From CALKKN01 sp041571375 (GTDB lineage: Bacteria > Pseudomonadota > Gammaproteobacteria > Xanthomonadales > SZUA-36), in NCBI GenBank assembly GCA_041571375.1, contig JBFFUJ010000032.1:1-14645 (forward strand): a stretch of 14,645 nt of DNA. The letters are read 5' to 3'. This document shows, piece after piece, positions 1-6,446 of the stretch; position 1 is the stretch's first letter, and every line of letters starts with the position of its first letter. The translations under genes were made by a program, and so were the position numbers. A model generated the notes under the pieces. It saw nothing but the letters and a program-made list of their open reading frames with translations, was not told the origin of the DNA and searched no databases.

Positions 1-97
1 CCGCGCGCGCGGGCCCGGGAAGCGCCCCCAGGACCATCGGGATCATCAGGAGCGGGAGTATGGTTGCAACTGCCTTGTGCCGTGCCATCGGGTCCAT
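1..97 (-). CDS. Exported protein, N-terminal fragment (runs off the left edge)
   Basis: Reading leftwards from an ATG at 97, the minus strand encodes about 32 residues before the window ends: a short basic start (MDPMARHK), a hydrophobic core rich in L, I, M and V, then a P-G-P-A-R-A end that looks like a Sec signal peptide with an A-x-A cleavage site. This points to a periplasmic or outer-membrane protein, but the mature part lies outside, so no function can be given. The frame stays open well upstream of 97, and neither this ATG nor the next one (at 88, giving MARHK) has a clear Shine-Dalgarno sequence, so the exact start is unsure. It is divergent from trpS and shares a roughly 107-base upstream region with it. 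Confidence 0.6.
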   Translation of the reverse strand, partial: MDPMARHKAVATILPLLMIPMVLGALPGPARA

Positions 98-165
98 GAG
101 AAGTAAGGCTGCCGGGAGTCGCCGAGCCAACCGGCAATTTGCTCGGAATTGCTTTCCCGTTTCCC

Positions 166-204
166 TTAAAATAACCGTTTTTGAGGGGCCGCGGGCTATT
201 TTAA
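166..204. promoter_or_regulatory. AT-rich inverted repeat abutting the trpS start
   Basis: The arms TTAAAATA (166-173) and TATTTTAA (197-204) are perfect 8-base inverted copies separated by 23 bases. The right arm ends on the base before the trpS ATG. The left arm contains a plausible -10 box (TAAAAT, 167-172), although no well-spaced -35 box is seen. The element may be a DNA operator, or an RNA stem that would bury the trpS start; which one cannot be told from sequence alone. Confidence 0.4.
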
Positions 205-1209
205 ATGAAACAGCGCACCGTTCTCACGGGCATCACCACGACGGGCACCCCCCATCTCGGCAATTACGTTGGCGCGATCAAGCCGTGCATCCAGGCCAGC
301 CACGACGAAGACGTCCAGTCGTACTATTTTCTCGCCGACTACCATGCCCTGGTCAAGAATCAGGACCCTGAGCGCATGCAGCGTTCCAGCCTCGAAATCG
401 CGGCGACCTGGCTGGCGCTCGGGCTCGATACCGAACATGCCGTGTTCTACCGGCAGTCCGACATACCGGAGATCCTCGAGCTGACCTGGATCCTGACCTG
501 TGCCACCGCCAAGGGTCTGATGAATCGCGCCCACGCCTACAAGGCCGCGGTCCAGGAGAACGTGGACGCCGGCGAGGACCCGGACTTTGCAATCACCATG
601 GGCCTGTTCAGCTACCCGGTGCTGATGGCGGCGGATATCCTGATGTTCAACTCGACCCATGTGCCCGTGGGCCGCGACCAGGTGCAGCACCTCGAGATGG
701 CCCGCGATATTGCCCAGCGGTTCAACCATCACTACGGGGAACTGTTCGTCCTGCCCGAGGCCGTCGTCGACGAGCACGTTGCCGTGCTGCCGGGGAAAGA
801 CGGGCGCAAGATGTCGAAAAGCTACAACAACACCATCCCGTTGTGGCTGACGGAAAAACAGTTGCGCAAGGCGATCATGCGCATCGTCACCAATTCGCTG
901 GAACCCGGGGAGCCGAAGGACCCGGACGATTCGGCCCTCTTCGCCATCCATGCCGCGTTCGCCAGCAGGGAACAGCGTGAGGCGATGCGGCAGGCGTACC
1001 GGGACGGCATCGGCTGGGGCGATGCAAAGCAGCAGACTTTCGAACTCATCAACCGGGAGCTGCTGCCGGGCCGCGAGCGGTACGAGGCCCTGATCGCCGA
1101 ACCGGCGCGGATCGAGGAGATCCTGCGCGAGGGCGCTGCCAAGGCCCGCGCCTGGGCGACGCCTTTCCTGGCGCGGATTCGCGAAGCAGTGGGCATCCGC
1201 GCACTGTGA
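205..1209 (+). CDS. trpS: Tryptophanyl-tRNA synthetase
   Basis: This cytoplasmic class I synthetase charges tRNA-Trp with tryptophan using ATP. The 334-residue protein has the usual length for bacterial TrpRS. The class I signature I appears as T-P-H-L-G-N at residues 15-20 (HIGH variant), and signature II as KMSKS at residues 202-206, followed by a typical Y-N-N-T-I. Between them lie family-typical stretches such as FLADYHALV, LMAADILMF and VGRDQVQHLE. The ATG at 205 directly follows an in-frame TAA (202-204), so the start cannot lie further upstream. The ribosome site is poor: the nearest purine run, GAGGGG at 183-188, is 16 bases away. The TGA overlaps the start of the next gene, suggesting translational coupling. 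Confidence 0.96.
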   Translation: MKQRTVLTGITTTGTPHLGNYVGAIKPCIQASHDEDVQSYYFLADYHALVKNQDPERMQRSSLEIAATWLALGLDTEHAVFYRQSDIPEILELTWILTCATAKGLMNRAHAYKAAVQENVDAGEDPDFAITMGLFSYPVLMAADILMFNSTHVPVGRDQVQHLEMARDIAQRFNHHYGELFVLPEAVVDEHVAVLPGKDGRKMSKSYNNTIPLWLTEKQLRKAIMRIVTNSLEPGEPKDPDDSALFAIHAAFASREQREAMRQAYRDGIGWGDAKQQTFELINRELLPGRERYEALIAEPARIEEILREGAAKARAWATPFLARIREAVGIRAL

Positions 1210-1511
1210 TGATCACGGTTCTGCTGCTGTCGCCGGTGACCGTGGTCCTGGCCTGGATTTACCGGCAACTGCTTCCGGCTGGCCAGCGCTGGACTGTATT
1301 CGACAGCGCCCTGATCGTGGTGGCGCTGGCCCTGGCGTCGGGCTGGATCGCCTGGGCAAACAGCGGCCCGGCCGACGGCGCCGGTCCGGTCTGGCCGGAC
1401 CTGCTGGCCACCGCAGGGGCTTATCCCATCATCGCAGGCTGCCTGGGGCTGGGGCTCGCGTGGCGGCGGCTTCGCGACGTGCGGGAACGCGCCGTTGAAC
1501 CTCGCCGCTGA
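1209..1511 (+). CDS. Small three-helix membrane protein, function unknown
   Basis: I do not recognise this 100-residue protein. Three hydrophobic segments fit transmembrane helices at roughly residues 2-20, 32-52 and 66-88, and a basic, arginine-rich tail follows (R-R-L-R-D-V-R-E-R and a final P-R-R). There is no signal-peptide cleavage site. The ATG at 1209 overlaps the trpS TGA as ATGA-type coupling; a GTG at 1206 is an alternative start that adds one residue. Its end overlaps the start of the downstream hydrolase by 17 bases. The compact overlaps and continuous coding on both sides support a real gene, but position alone gives no clear function. Confidence 0.65.
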   Translation: MITVLLLSPVTVVLAWIYRQLLPAGQRWTVFDSALIVVALALASGWIAWANSGPADGAGPVWPDLLATAGAYPIIAGCLGLGLAWRRLRDVRERAVEPRR

Positions 1512-2202
1512 CGAACCGGCATGGGCCTTCCCTGCCGGACCGCGGCCGGCCCTGTCCATCGCGGGCGAGGATCTGAGGTTTCCGGTCCACCGTATTTACT
1601 GCGTTGGCCAGAATTATCGCGATCACGCCCGTGAAATGGGGGCCTCGGGGCGCGAACCGCCCTTCTTTTTCGCCAAGCCGCCGGATGCGGTCTGCCAGGA
1701 GGCCACCGTCCGCTTTCCACCGATGACGGAGAATCTGCACCACGAGGTCGAACTGGTGGTGGCCCTGGGCGCGGGCGGCTGCAATATCCCGGCGGCGGAG
1801 GCGTTGCCGAGGATTTTCGGCTACGGCGTGGGGGTGGACCTGACCCGACGCGACCTGCAGGCTGCGGCCCGGCAGCGGGGCGGGCCGTGGACTGCCGCCA
1901 AGGGCTTCGACAACTCGGCCCCGGTGTCGGCAGTGCGCCGGGCAGGGCAGGGCGGCCATCCCGTGGCGGCCGCTATCCGCCTGTCAGTCAATGGCGAGCT
2001 CCGCCAGTCGGGCAACACCCGGGACATGACCTGGTCGGTGCCCGAGATCATCGCCGAGCTGTCGCGTTATTTCGAATTGCGGGCAGGGGACCTGATCTTC
2101 ACCGGGACGCCGCCCGGGGTCGGTCCGGTGATCCCCGGTGACCAGGTCGACTGTGAAATCGAAGGTGTCGGCAGCCTGAGGTTCGGGCTGGTCGCGGGCT
2201 AG
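1495..2202 (+). CDS. Fumarylacetoacetate hydrolase (FAH)-family protein
   Basis: It belongs to the FAHD1/YcgM-like branch of the FAH superfamily, whose cytoplasmic members hydrolyse acylpyruvates such as fumarylpyruvate or act on oxaloacetate; the substrate here is inferred only. Family marks in order: V-G-Q-N-Y-x2-H-A-x-E-M-G (residues 37-49), F-F-F-A-K-P-P (57-63), H-H-E-V-E-L (82-87) with the metal-binding pair Glu84 and Glu86, G-V-D-L-T-R-R-D-L-Q with the third metal ligand Asp115, P-W-T-A-A-K-G-F-D (131-139) and F-T-G-T-P-P-G-V-G (202-210). The 235-residue length is normal or slightly long. No in-frame ATG or GTG precedes the conserved core, so a TTG at 1495 is the best start. Its TAG shares a CTAG with the proS stop on the other strand. 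Confidence 0.9.
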   Translation: MNLAADEPAWAFPAGPRPALSIAGEDLRFPVHRIYCVGQNYRDHAREMGASGREPPFFFAKPPDAVCQEATVRFPPMTENLHHEVELVVALGAGGCNIPAAEALPRIFGYGVGVDLTRRDLQAAARQRGGPWTAAKGFDNSAPVSAVRRAGQGGHPVAAAIRLSVNGELRQSGNTRDMTWSVPEIIAELSRYFELRAGDLIFTGTPPGVGPVIPGDQVDCEIEGVGSLRFGLVAG

Positions 2203-3929
2203 TCGCCGCCGTCGCGCCCCAGGCGCGAGCAGATTTCGCGGGCCGCGCCCTCCAGCGGGATGCTCTCATTGTCGCCGGCCGCGCGGCGCCGGTATTCGAG
2301 CGCGCCCTCGTCCAGTCCACGCTCGCCGATCACCACCCGATGGGGAATGCCGATCAGTTCGATGTCATTGAACATCACGCCCGGCCGCACATTGCGATCG
2401 TCCAGCAGAACCTCGACACCCTGCTCGCGCAGTTCGGCGTAGAGTTGCTCGGCGGCTTCCCGAACGCGGTAGGATTTGGCGGCATTCATCGGCAGTATGG
2501 CCACCTGGAACGGGGCCAGCGGCTCGGGCCAGCAGATGCCGTTCTCGTCGTGGTTCTGCTCGATCGCGGCCGCCACGATGCGCGAGACGCCGATGCCGTA
2601 GCAGCCCATGGGCATGACGTGGGACTTGCCGTCTTCGCCGAGGACCACCGCGTTCATGGCTTCGGAGTACTTGGTGCCGAGCTGGAAAATGTGGCCCACC
2701 TCGATGCCGCGTGCGAGCCGCAGGGTACCCGCGCCGTCGGGACTCGAATCACCGTCCACCACATTGCGCAGATCGGCCTGATGCGGGAGCTGGACGTCCC
2801 GCCCCCAGTTGACGCCGAAATAGTGTTTGCCGTCCTGATTCGCGCCGGTTGTGAAGTCGGCCATCACGGCCACGCTGCGGTCGGCAACGCAGGGGATCGG
2901 CAGCCCGATGGGGCCCAGGGAGCCCGGACCGGCACCGATCGCGCTGCGGATCTCTTCCTCGCTGGCAAAGCGCAATGGACGGGCCAGCTGCGGCAGTCGA
3001 CTGGCCTTGAACTCGTTCAGCGTGTGGTCCCCACGCAGCAGCAAGGCGACGAAGTCGGAGCCGGAATCCGGCGCGGCCTCGACGATGAGGGTCTTGACCG
3101 TGCATTCGATCGGAACATCGAACCGGGTCACCAGATCGTCGATGGTGCGCGCATCGGGCGTGTCGACCAGGCGCATCTCGGCATCGGGGGCGGGCGGCGC
3201 GTCGACGGCCGGGAGCGCCTCGGCCAGTTCCACGTTGGCGGCAAAATCGGAGTCCGTCGAGAAGGCGATGAGGTCCTCGCCCGAATCGGCCAGAACGTGG
3301 AACTCGTGCGACTGGCTGCCGCCGATGGCGCCGGAGTCCGCGCGGACGGCGCGGAAACTGAGGCCCGCGCGGGTAAAAATACGGGAGTAGACCTCGTACA
3401 TTTCCCAATAGGTGGCGTCGAGGCTGGCCTCGTCGATATGAAAGGAGTACGCATCCTTCATCAGGAATTCGCGTGCCCGCATGACGCCGAACCGCGGCCG
3501 GATTTCGTCCCGGAACTTGGTCTGTATCTGATAGAAGGTGACGGGCAGCTGCTTGTAGCTGCGCAGTTCGTTGCGCGCGAGGTCGGTGATGACCTCCTCG
3601 TGCGTCGGGCCGAATACATAGTCGCGACCGGCCCGGTCGTGCAGCTTCAGCAGCTGGTCGCCGAAGTCGTCCCAGCGCCCGGTTTCCTTCCAGAGTTCAG
3701 CGGGCTGTACCGCCGGCATGAGCATTTCGAGATAACCCGCCCGGTCCATTTCCTCGCGGACGATGCGCTCGACTTTCTTCAGTACGCGCCAGCCCAGCGG
3801 CGTCCAGGTGTAGATGCCGGCGGTGAGTTTGCGGATCATGCCGCTGCGCAGCATCAGCTGATGGCTGACGATCTCGGCGTCCGCCGGGGTTTCCCGGGTG
3901 GTCATGAGATGGAAAGTGGTGGTTCTCAT
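2199..3929 (-). CDS. proS: Prolyl-tRNA synthetase, bacterial type with editing insertion
   Basis: This class II synthetase charges tRNA-Pro in the cytoplasm. At 576 residues it matches the long bacterial form (about 570 in E. coli). Class II motif 1 lies around residues 42-72 (TWTPLGWRVL onward), motif 2 around 139-160 (F-R-D-E-I-R-P-R, then R-E-F-L-M-K-D-A-Y-S-F), and motif 3 around 437-460 (M-G-C-Y-G-I-G-V-S-R). Residues from about 224 to 410 correspond to the YbaK-like INS domain that removes alanine mischarged onto tRNA-Pro, and the last 110 or so residues are the anticodon-binding domain. AGGA lies about 10 bases before the ATG, and a GAAGGG touches it directly. It probably has its own promoter, separate from the upstream DUF4124 gene. 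Confidence 0.97.
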   Translation of the reverse strand: MRTTTFHLMTTRETPADAEIVSHQLMLRSGMIRKLTAGIYTWTPLGWRVLKKVERIVREEMDRAGYLEMLMPAVQPAELWKETGRWDDFGDQLLKLHDRAGRDYVFGPTHEEVITDLARNELRSYKQLPVTFYQIQTKFRDEIRPRFGVMRAREFLMKDAYSFHIDEASLDATYWEMYEVYSRIFTRAGLSFRAVRADSGAIGGSQSHEFHVLADSGEDLIAFSTDSDFAANVELAEALPAVDAPPAPDAEMRLVDTPDARTIDDLVTRFDVPIECTVKTLIVEAAPDSGSDFVALLLRGDHTLNEFKASRLPQLARPLRFASEEEIRSAIGAGPGSLGPIGLPIPCVADRSVAVMADFTTGANQDGKHYFGVNWGRDVQLPHQADLRNVVDGDSSPDGAGTLRLARGIEVGHIFQLGTKYSEAMNAVVLGEDGKSHVMPMGCYGIGVSRIVAAAIEQNHDENGICWPEPLAPFQVAILPMNAAKSYRVREAAEQLYAELREQGVEVLLDDRNVRPGVMFNDIELIGIPHRVVIGERGLDEGALEYRRRAAGDNESIPLEGAAREICSRLGRDGGD

Positions 3930-3959
3930 CCCTTCGCTGTCCTGCGGTACAAACCCGTC

Positions 3960-3965
3960 ATTGTA
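3960..3965 (-). promoter_or_regulatory. Candidate -10 box for proS
   Basis: Read on the minus strand this is TACAAT, five of six bases matching the sigma-70 -10 consensus, about 30 bases before the proS ATG. No good -35 box is seen 16-18 bases further upstream, so the assignment is tentative. Confidence 0.35.
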
Positions 3966-4021
3966 CCTGCAGGGCCGGGCAGATCGGTAGTGCGGGCGAG
4001 CGCTGGCCGTGGCACCGGAAG

Positions 4022-4039
4022 ACCGGGCGAGGGCCCGGT
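4022..4039 (-). terminator. GC-rich hairpin directly after the DUF4124 stop
   Basis: ACCGGGC (4022-4028) and GCCCGGT (4033-4039) form a perfect 7-base stem with a 4-base loop. On the minus strand it starts on the base after the stop codon of the DUF4124 gene. The bases that follow are CTTCC rather than a T-run, so it may end or stabilise the transcript but is not a classical intrinsic terminator. Confidence 0.4.
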
Positions 4040-4579
4040 TCAGCCCTTGCAGTTCTGGTCGACGTAGGCCCTGGATTCGTCGATCAGCGCCATGCGCTGG
4101 TCGTCATCCATCCGAACCTGCTCACCCGACTCATCGGTGTAGAGCACCCGGCGGGCCGGCTCCATCTGCTCGAGGCGCTGGCGGTGCAGCGCACACAGGC
4201 GTTCGGTTTCCGCCTGTTGCTCACGGCGCTGGCTCCGGTTTTTGGCCATTGCCTCGCGTCGCGCCTCGGCCGCGGTTTTCGGTGTTTCGGCCTCGGTCTG
4301 CCCGGGCATCGCCGGGGGCTGCTCGGGCCCGGCTTCCGGAGCGGAATAGGCATCGGAGGAACCGGGACGATAGATCTCATCGACCTCGAGGGCCTGCATG
4401 GCCCCTCCTTCGCGCGGTGTGTCGCTGAAATGCTGCACGCCGTTCTCGTCGGTCCAGGTGTAGACCTCGGCCGCGGATGCGGAGAGCGCCATGCAGAGGG
4501 TCAGGATGAGGATCGGGGTCGGTACCGCGCCGCGATACTTGACCGAATGGCGCGTGGATCCGGGTGCTGGCTGTTTCAT
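4040..4579 (-). CDS. Secreted DUF4124-domain protein
   Basis: The predicted 179-residue protein has a signal peptide (hydrophobic core at about residues 20-34, cleavage near A-S-A-A at 34-37). The short DUF4124 signature follows at once: Y-T-W-T-D-E-N-G-V-Q-H-F-S-D-T-P at residues 40-55. The molecular role of this common proteobacterial envelope family is not established. The middle (about 75-105) is rich in Pro, Glu and Ala and looks disordered; residues 103-145 are charged and helical, and Cys129 and Cys177 could form a disulphide. The ATG at 4579 is chosen because AGGGA lies just upstream; the frame also has GTG codons at 4582 and 4603. It is divergent from pssA and upstream of proS with its own end hairpin. 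Confidence 0.85.
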   Translation of the reverse strand: MKQPAPGSTRHSVKYRGAVPTPILILTLCMALSASAAEVYTWTDENGVQHFSDTPREGGAMQALEVDEIYRPGSSDAYSAPEAGPEQPPAMPGQTEAETPKTAAEARREAMAKNRSQRREQQAETERLCALHRQRLEQMEPARRVLYTDESGEQVRMDDDQRMALIDESRAYVDQNCKG

Positions 4580-4608
4580 CACGCGTTCCCTGTCATGAAT
4601 CACCGTTG

Positions 4609-4616
4609 CTTATAAC
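4609..4616. promoter_or_regulatory. Candidate overlapping divergent -10 boxes (DUF4124 gene and pssA)
   Basis: CTTATAAC contains TATAAC on the plus strand (4611-4616) and TATAAG on the minus strand (4609-4614). These could serve as -10 boxes for pssA and for the DUF4124 gene. On the minus strand this gives a leader of about 22 bases. Neither direction shows a convincing -35 box. Confidence 0.3.
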
Positions 4617-4627
4617 ACAGATGCGGC

Positions 4628-4643
4628 CGGGCTTGCCCGTTTT
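4628..4643 (+). terminator. Terminator-like hairpin in the pssA leader region
   Basis: CGGG (4628-4631), loop CTTG and CCCG (4636-4639) form a short stem followed by TTTTGTTAT. It resembles a weak intrinsic terminator read in the plus direction, but no plus-strand gene ends upstream. If pssA transcription starts upstream of it, it would lie in the leader, about 40 bases before the pssA ATG. Confidence 0.25.
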
Positions 4644-4680
4644 GTTATGATGCAAAGACCACAAACGGCCACGGCGGGAC

Positions 4681-5478
4681 ATGGAATCGGGCGGAAAGAA
4701 AATTCACCGCGGGGTTTACCTGCTGCCCAACGCGTTGACGACCGGCGCGATGTTCGCCGGCTTTTATTCCATCATCGCGGGAATCAATGGTCACTACGTC
4801 GCTGCGGCCGTGGCGGTGGTCGTTGCCGGGATACTCGACGGTCTGGACGGGCGCGTCGCGCGGCTCACGAACACCCAGAGCGAGTTCGGCCTGCAGTACG
4901 ACAGCCTTTCGGACCTGATCTCATTCGGTTTGGCGCCCGCCCTGCTGGCCTTCAACTGGTCCCTGTCCAGCCTCCGTGACATCAGCCCGCTGGCCGGCAA
5001 GCTGGGGTGGCTGGCGGCCTTCCTGTTCGCGTCATGCGCCGCCCTCCGGTTGGCGCGCTTCAACACGCAGGCGGCCAGGAGCGACAAGACCTATTTCCAG
5101 GGCCTGGCGTCGCCGGCCGCGGCCGGGACGCTGGTCACAACCATCTGGTTCTTCGCCGATCAGGGTATTTCGGGAGAGTCTGTGAGATGGCTGATGTGGG
5201 CCGAAACCGTGCTGCTCGGACTGCTGATGTTCTCCCGGGTTCGCTATTTCAGCTTCAAGACCTGGCCCATGGGCGATCGCATCCCGATCGGCTTCGTGTT
5301 CCTGCTGATCCTGTTGTTCGTTCTGATGGCCATCGATCCGCCCACCGTGATGATGATCGTCGGCGTCGGCTATGTCCTCTCCGGGCTGGTCATTACGGTG
5401 CTGGGCCGGCTGCAATGGAAAACCCGGCGGGCAAGGCGCAAGGCGAAGACCGGGCAGCAGGAATCCGATCGGCCATGA
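4681..5478 (+). CDS. pssA: CDP-diacylglycerol--serine O-phosphatidyltransferase
   Basis: This inner-membrane enzyme joins serine to CDP-diacylglycerol to give phosphatidylserine, the precursor of phosphatidylethanolamine. The CDP-alcohol phosphatidyltransferase motif is complete: D53, then D56-G-x2-A60-R61, G70, D74 and D78, with the expected spacing; the aspartates bind the metals. The 265-residue protein has about eight hydrophobic segments, starting near residue 18, and ends in a basic tail. It is the membrane-integral type found widely outside the enterics, not the E. coli phospholipase-D-like enzyme. GGCGGGA lies just before the ATG. Its TGA overlaps the ATG of the holD-like gene (ATGA), so the two are probably translated together. 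Confidence 0.95.
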   Translation: MESGGKKIHRGVYLLPNALTTGAMFAGFYSIIAGINGHYVAAAVAVVVAGILDGLDGRVARLTNTQSEFGLQYDSLSDLISFGLAPALLAFNWSLSSLRDISPLAGKLGWLAAFLFASCAALRLARFNTQAARSDKTYFQGLASPAAAGTLVTTIWFFADQGISGESVRWLMWAETVLLGLLMFSRVRYFSFKTWPMGDRIPIGFVFLLILLFVLMAIDPPTVMMIVGVGYVLSGLVITVLGRLQWKTRRARRKAKTGQQESDRP

Positions 5479-5936
5479 ACGAAACAAGACGCCGCGCCTA
5501 TCTGGAGGCGTTGGGCCTGGACGTCTGGGTGCAGCGCCCGGATGCCCAAAGCGGTTCGCTGCTCGGCACCAACCAGGGCCGGGGCAGCACCCTGATGGTT
5601 TTCCCCCGCGCGAGCGATATGGAATCGGAGTTGGTGCGTGACCTGCTGCGCGCGGCGGGCGGTGAGCCCGCTTGCGCCTGGCTGGAGCCGGATCCGGGGG
5701 CCGCTGGGGAAACGCTGGAGGAACTCGTGGCGGGGCGCTTGATCACACGCATTCTCCTGTTCGGCGGGCAGCCGGCCAAGCGGCTGTTTGCGGGCGCCGT
5801 CCCGGAGGTGTGCGGATCCTCGCGTCTTTCCGTGATGCCCGATCTCGGGACTCTGGCCAGGAACGGACCGGCCAAAAAGGCTTTGTGGGGCGCGCTGCAC
5901 GATGCGGCCGGGGGCCCGGATCCCGATGATCGCTGA
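5475..5936 (+). CDS. holD: Probable DNA polymerase III psi subunit (HolD-like)
   Basis: This 153-residue protein is divergent, but I read it as HolD, which binds the clamp loader and, through chi (HolC), links it to single-stranded-DNA-binding protein. The N-terminus R-R-x-Y-L-x-x-L-G-L-D-V-W-x-x-R-P (residues 6-22) follows the E. coli psi pattern R-R-D-W-x3-Q-L-G-I-x2-W. The C-terminus L-x-x-L-A-R-N-G-P-A-K-K-A-L-W (124-138) follows psi's L-x-D-L-R-A-N-P-T-A-R-A-A-L-W. The middle is hardly conserved, as is usual for psi. The gene directly precedes rimI, as holD does in E. coli, and holC lies 3.3 kb downstream on the other strand. It overlaps pssA by 4 bases and rimI by 11. Similarity and order agree, but this is from memory without a profile search. 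Confidence 0.75.
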   Translation: MNETRRRAYLEALGLDVWVQRPDAQSGSLLGTNQGRGSTLMVFPRASDMESELVRDLLRAAGGEPACAWLEPDPGAAGETLEELVAGRLITRILLFGGQPAKRLFAGAVPEVCGSSRLSVMPDLGTLARNGPAKKALWGALHDAAGGPDPDDR

Positions 5937-6438
5937 ACTGAAATCCGCGCACCCCCTGGTCCGTCCGCTGAATCATGGTGATCTGGATCGGATCATGGAG
6001 ATCGAGCTCGCCGCGTATCCGCACCCCTGGAGCCGGGGGATTTTCGGTGACTGCATCCGCGCCGGCTACGATTGCTGGGGCCTGCAGCTCGGCAGGCAGC
6101 TGGTCGGCTACAGTGTGCAGAACGATGCCGCTGGCGAGGCGCATCTGCTGAATCTTTGCATCGATCCCGGGCAGCAACGCCGCGGCTATGGCAGCCTGTT
6201 ACTGAACAATGCGCTCCGCATTGCGCGCTCCAGAGGCTGCAGCAGCATGTTCCTGGAGGTCCGGCCCACCAACGCGGCGGGCATCGCCCTCTACCGGAGC
6301 CGTGGCTTCATCGAGGTCGGCAGACGCCCGGCCTATTACTCGGCCGAGACCCGTTCCCATGGCCAACATCCCGCTTCCTCCGCGGCAACGGAGCGCGAGG
6401 ACGCGCTCGTCATGCGGCTTGAACTGGGGGGCGCCTGA
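5926..6438 (+). CDS. rimI: Ribosomal protein bS18 N-alanine acetyltransferase
   Basis: This GNAT-fold enzyme transfers acetyl from acetyl-CoA to the N-terminal alanine of ribosomal protein S18. The acetyl-CoA-binding loop is Q-Q-R-R-G-Y-G at residues 83-89. The family-typical E111-V-R-P-T-N-x3-I-x-L-Y-x3-G-F then leads to R-x-x-Y-Y near 134-138, which supplies the catalytic Glu and Tyr. At 170 residues it is longer than E. coli RimI (148); the extra residues, about 141-157, sit between the Y-Y and the final E-D-A-L-V-M strand. The ATG at 5926 has a GGGGG run about 12 bases upstream. An earlier in-frame ATG at 5902 would add eight residues and is less likely. It overlaps the holD-like gene, and its stop lies seven bases from the convergent valS stop. 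Confidence 0.92.
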   Translation: MIAELKSAHPLVRPLNHGDLDRIMEIELAAYPHPWSRGIFGDCIRAGYDCWGLQLGRQLVGYSVQNDAAGEAHLLNLCIDPGQQRRGYGSLLLNNALRIARSRGCSSMFLEVRPTNAAGIALYRSRGFIEVGRRPAYYSAETRSHGQHPASSAATEREDALVMRLELGGA

Positions 6439-6446
6439 GCGGCGCC
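6430..6446. terminator. Hairpin spanning the rimI and valS gene ends
   Basis: GGCGCC (6430-6435) and GGCGCC (6441-6446) can pair as a 6-base stem with a 5-base loop. The loop holds the rimI TGA, and the right arm touches the valS stop (CTA at 6446-6448 on the plus strand). The stem reads the same on both strands, so it could act as a shared end structure for the convergent genes. There is no T-run on either side. Confidence 0.35.

Noticed and set aside
2340..4067. A 575-codon plus-strand open frame opposite proS
   Set aside because: It mirrors proS over nearly its full length, has no recognisable domain, and is rich in G, R, H and V as expected for the antisense frame of a GC-rich gene. ProRS on the minus strand is certain.
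4184..4615. A 143-codon plus-strand frame opposite the DUF4124 gene
   Set aside because: The minus strand encodes a signal peptide followed by a clear DUF4124 motif; the plus frame has no comparable support.
5007..5936. A 309-codon version of the holD-like frame starting inside pssA
   Set aside because: Its first half is the out-of-frame shadow of pssA. The ATG at 5475 overlaps the pssA stop and starts the psi-like sequence.
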